A stretch of 8,609 bases of DNA from NCBI GenBank assembly GCA_009922885.1, contig RFUP01000080.1, forward strand, positions 1 through 8,609, given 5' to 3'. The notes beneath the pieces are model-generated. The model ran no database searches and was not told the DNA's origin. It saw only the letters and a program-made list of their open reading frames with translations. The translations under genes were made by a program, and so were the position numbers. Shown piece by piece: positions 6,344 through 8,609 of the stretch. The stretch comes from Paracoccaceae bacterium. GTDB taxonomy: Bacteria; Pseudomonadota; Alphaproteobacteria; Rhodobacterales; Rhodobacteraceae. The first letter of the stretch is position 1. Each line of letters begins with the position of its first letter.

Positions 6344-6372
6344 TTGACCTTTGGGGGTGCAGTCTGTTGAAC
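6344..6372 (+). promoter_or_regulatory. Candidate promoter for yidC
   Basis: CTTGACC (6343-6349) gives a good alphaproteobacterial -35 (TTGACC). At a 16-17 bp spacing the -10 would be about GTTGAA or TTGAAC (6366-6372), which is weak. It lies in the 144-bp gap between the EAL gene and yidC, 42 bp before the yidC ATG, so yidC may have its own start as well as read-through. An imperfect stem (CCTTTGGGGGT 6348-6358 with ACCTCCCAAGG 6381-6391, one mismatch, one G-U) overlaps it. The rest of the gap shows no gene or terminator. Confidence 0.4.
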
Positions 6373-6413
6373 CACCGCTGACCTCCCAAGGCTTGCACGG
6401 AAGAAGACGCGCG

Positions 6414-8255
6414 ATGGACGATCAGAACAAGAACCTCATTTTGGCAACGGCGCTGAGCTTCGTCGTCATTCTGGTTTGGTTCCTCCTTTTCCCGCCACCG
6501 GAACAGGAAACGGTAGCAGAGCCTGCTGCTGTGACGGCACCTGTTGAGGGCGCGTTGCCGCCAACGGCTGCGGCCACGACGGCCAATCAGGAGGCCGCTG
6601 CGCCAGAAACAGCGCCAGAAGCCTTGGCCAAATCGCCGCGCGTGGATATCGAGACGCCGCGCCTTTCGGGCTCGCTTTCGCTTCTTGGCGGCCGCATCGA
6701 TGATATTCGCCTCAAGGACTTCCGCGAAACGCTGGAAGACGGATCGGATATCGTAACGGTTCTGGCTCCGCTGGGCTCGGATCAGGCGTATTACGCGCTG
6801 TATGGCTGGGCCGCCGGGCAAGGGATCGCAGCGGAAGATGTTCCGGGGGCGAATACCGAATGGACATTGGCGAGTGGCGACAAGCTGACGCCCGCAACGC
6901 CGGTGACTTTGACTTGGGATAACGGCAAAGGGCTGACGTTTACGCGCGTGATCGCTGTGGACGACGATTTCCTCTTCACAGTGACGCAGAGCGTTCAGAA
7001 TGCCTCCGGTGCGGACGCCAATATCGCGCCCTACGGGATCCTCGTTCGTCATGGCGAGCCGAAGAACCTCAAGAAGTTCTTCATTCTGCACGAGGGATCC
7101 ATCTCGATGTCGGATGGCAAGCTTGCGGAAGTGAAATACGCCGATATCGAAGACTTCGACTTCAATGATCGGGAAGGTGCGCTCGCTGATGTGAACCAGG
7201 TTGCCGAGAGTGGTTGGGTTGGTTTCACGGACCATTATTGGATGTCGACGCTGGTTCCGGCCTCAGGCGCGCCGTTCAAATCGGTCGTGAAATACGACAG
7301 CAACCGCAACCTCTATCAAGCCGAAGCTGTGTTGCCGACGCGCACAGTGGCAGCAGGGGCAACCGATAGCGTTACAACGCAGCTTTTTGTTGGTGCGAAA
7401 GAATGGGAAACCATCCGTGCCTACCAGAACGAAGGCGGTATCACGGGTTTCCTCGACTCCATCGACTGGGGTTGGTTCTTCTTCCTCACGAAGCCCATTT
7501 TTGCGGTTCTGCATTGGCTGAACGCCACTCTGAAATCTCTGGGTGTGGCTGGGTCGATGGGCTGGGCGATCATCGGGCTGACGCTGGTGATCAAGGCGCT
7601 CGTGTTCCCGCTGGCCTATAAGTCGTATTCGTCGATGGCGAAGATGAAAGAGCTTCAGCCGGAGATGGAGAAGCTCAAGGAACGCTGCGGTGATGACCGT
7701 CAGCGCCTCCAGAAGGAGATGATGGAGCTTTACAAGAAGGAAAAGGTGAACCCCGCTGCGGGCTGCTTGCCGATCCTTTTGCAGATCCCGATCTTCTTCT
7801 CGCTCTACAAGGTGATTTTCGTCACGCTTGAACTGCGTCATGCGCCGTGGATCGGTTGGATCCATGACCTTTCTGCCCCCGATCCGACATCGATCCTGAA
7901 CCTGTTCGGTCTGCTGCCGTATTCGACGCCGACGCCTGACAGCTTCCTCTTTATCCTCTCGCTCGGTGTTCTGCCGATCCTCTTGGGGATTTCGATGTGG
8001 CTGCAACAGAAGCTCAATCCGGCGCCCACCGACCCGATGCAGGCGCAGATCTTCGCCTGGATGCCGTGGGTGTTCATGTTTATGCTCGGGACGTTTGCAT
8101 CCGGCCTGATCATCTACTGGATCGCGAACAACACGATCACGTTCACGCAGCAATATCTGATCATGCGGAGCCATGGATTTAGGCCAGATGTGTTTGGTAA
8201 CATCCGCTCCGGTTTCAAGAAGAAAGCGGCGGCGCCAAGCGGGAAGGGTAAATGA
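6414..8255 (+). CDS. yidC: Membrane protein insertase YidC (Oxa1 family)
   Basis: This encodes the complete 613-residue insertase, which places membrane proteins into the inner membrane alone or with SecYEG. Residues 8-26 are the N-terminal membrane helix, starting from DDQNKNLILAT. An Ala/Pro/Glu/Thr-rich linker follows (about 28-75), then the large periplasmic domain (about 76-340) typical of Gram-negative YidC. The conserved Oxa1 core comprises TM2 (about 383-401), the cytoplasmic coiled hairpin (406-445), and TM3-TM6 (about 449-471, 492-503, 511-529, 545-573). The groove residue that is Arg366 in E. coli is Lys here (K394, in TLVIKALVFPL), preserving the positive charge. The basic tail KKKAAAPSGKGK suits ribosome contact. 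ATG 6414 is chosen because DDQNKN just before the first helix is the usual N-terminus and GGAAGAAG lies upstream. The upstream in-frame extension (from 6351) has no family likeness. Confidence 0.97.
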   Translation: MDDQNKNLILATALSFVVILVWFLLFPPPEQETVAEPAAVTAPVEGALPPTAAATTANQEAAAPETAPEALAKSPRVDIETPRLSGSLSLLGGRIDDIRLKDFRETLEDGSDIVTVLAPLGSDQAYYALYGWAAGQGIAAEDVPGANTEWTLASGDKLTPATPVTLTWDNGKGLTFTRVIAVDDDFLFTVTQSVQNASGADANIAPYGILVRHGEPKNLKKFFILHEGSISMSDGKLAEVKYADIEDFDFNDREGALADVNQVAESGWVGFTDHYWMSTLVPASGAPFKSVVKYDSNRNLYQAEAVLPTRTVAAGATDSVTTQLFVGAKEWETIRAYQNEGGITGFLDSIDWGWFFFLTKPIFAVLHWLNATLKSLGVAGSMGWAIIGLTLVIKALVFPLAYKSYSSMAKMKELQPEMEKLKERCGDDRQRLQKEMMELYKKEKVNPAAGCLPILLQIPIFFSLYKVIFVTLELRHAPWIGWIHDLSAPDPTSILNLFGLLPYSTPTPDSFLFILSLGVLPILLGISMWLQQKLNPAPTDPMQAQIFAWMPWVFMFMLGTFASGLIIYWIANNTITFTQQYLIMRSHGFRPDVFGNIRSGFKKKAAAPSGKGK

Positions 8256-8609
8256 GCCTGAGCCTCGCTGAAATCTGGCGCTATCCTTTAAAGTCCCACG
8301 GTCGCGAGACCGTGGGACAAGCGCTTTTGGAGGTGGGCAAATGCCTGCCCTATGATCGCCGTTGGGCTGTGGCGCATGAAGCGTCAGATGCAACGGGCGA
8401 TCACTGGGTGCCTTGCGTGCATTTCTCTCGCGGCTCCAAAGCGCCGGGATTGATGGCGATCGAGGCCACGATGGATGAGGCTGCGGGGCGGTTGACGCTT
8501 ACGCATCCAGATCTGGGGCGTCTTACGTTCGATCCTGATACAGAGGCGGATCGGCTCATCGAATGGGCGGCACCTGTGATGCCCAAGGATCGGGCGGCTT
8601 CGGCGCGTA
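8252..8609 (+). CDS. MOSC domain-containing protein, N-terminal part (3' end outside window)
   Basis: The frame is open for 119 codons to the window edge. AEIWRYPLKSHGRET (6-20) and the later LPYDRRWAVAHE (32-43) match the MOSC N-terminal beta-barrel pattern (YPxKS then a DRRW-like motif). The catalytic MOSC domain with its conserved Cys would lie beyond the window. MOSC proteins bind or transfer sulfur for the molybdenum cofactor or related substrates (as in YiiM, YcbX and mARC); the substrate cannot be told from this part. GGGAAGGG (8241-8248) is a good ribosome site, and the ATG overlaps the yidC stop (ATGA). In related genomes I recall this gene between yidC and the GTPase gene yihA/engB; that lies outside this window. 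A perfect hairpin sits in codons 14-23. Confidence 0.85.
   Translation, partial: MSLSLAEIWRYPLKSHGRETVGQALLEVGKCLPYDRRWAVAHEASDATGDHWVPCVHFSRGSKAPGLMAIEATMDEAAGRLTLTHPDLGRLTFDPDTEADRLIEWAAPVMPKDRAASAR
8293..8318 (+). other. Perfect 11-bp GNRA-capped hairpin inside the MOSC gene
   Basis: GTCCCACGGTC (8293-8303), loop GCGA (8304-8307) and GACCGTGGGAC (8308-8318) form a perfect 11-bp stem closed by a GNRA-type tetraloop on a C-G pair. It begins 38 nt after the yidC stop, within codons 14-23 of the MOSC gene (KSHGRETVGQ). A short T run (8325-8328) follows 6 nt later, too far and too short for a typical terminator. It could pause or attenuate transcription, protect the 3' end of yidC mRNA or be incidental. 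Confidence 0.6.

Noticed and set aside
5958..7235. Long antisense open frame (425 codons) across the EAL gene end, the gap and the start of yidC.
   Set aside because: It is Arg/His/Gln-rich, shows no recognisable domain, and lies opposite two well-supported genes; this is typical of antisense frames in high-GC coding DNA.
7263..8393. Antisense open frame (376 codons) opposite yidC and the MOSC gene.
   Set aside because: Same reason: highly charged, low-complexity composition and no domain, opposite a fully conserved YidC.

Overview
The window looks like chromosomal core DNA from a GC-rich alphaproteobacterium, most likely a member of the Rhodobacteraceae (Roseobacter group). This rests on the protein sequences as I recognise them, on the order rpmH-rnpA-yidD-...-yidC-MOSC protein, and on an intergenic motif near 3770-3790 that I recall from that family. 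No database search was possible. I see no rRNA, tRNA, CRISPR array, transposase, integrase or phage gene.

Left part (1-2592, minus strand): a compact three-gene unit read leftwards. It starts with a TVP38/TMEM64-family membrane protein (1867-2592). This overlaps by ATGA a flavin-dependent pyridine nucleotide-disulfide oxidoreductase of the mercuric reductase/lipoamide dehydrogenase type (449-1870). Nine bases later comes the N-terminal part of a membrane protein that I take to be a sensor histidine kinase (1-439, cut by the window edge). The tight spacing implies co-transcription and possibly a shared membrane or redox role.

Divergent intergenic region (2593-2892): it holds a near-consensus sigma-70 promoter (TTGACA, 17 bp, TATAGA) for rpmH with an A/T-rich stretch upstream, a 7-bp inverted repeat nearer the minus-strand unit, and a leader of about 88 nt before rpmH.

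Right part (2893-8609, plus strand): rpmH (L34), rnpA (RNase P protein), yidD (membrane insertion factor), a 126-bp gap with hairpins and a probable family-specific intergenic repeat, ttcA (tRNA 2-thiocytidine synthesis), a membrane-anchored protein with degenerate GGDEF and intact EAL domains (likely c-di-GMP phosphodiesterase), yidC (membrane insertase), and the first 119 codons of a MOSC-domain protein overlapping yidC by ATGA. rpmH, rnpA, yidD and yidC form the classic translation and membrane-biogenesis cluster. ttcA and the EAL gene sit inside it, between yidD and yidC.

I found no wholly new system. The best leads are the TVP38/oxidoreductase pair with a Tyr in place of the usual catalytic His, the c-di-GMP enzyme embedded in the YidC cluster, and a perfect 11-bp GNRA-capped hairpin inside the start of the MOSC gene.
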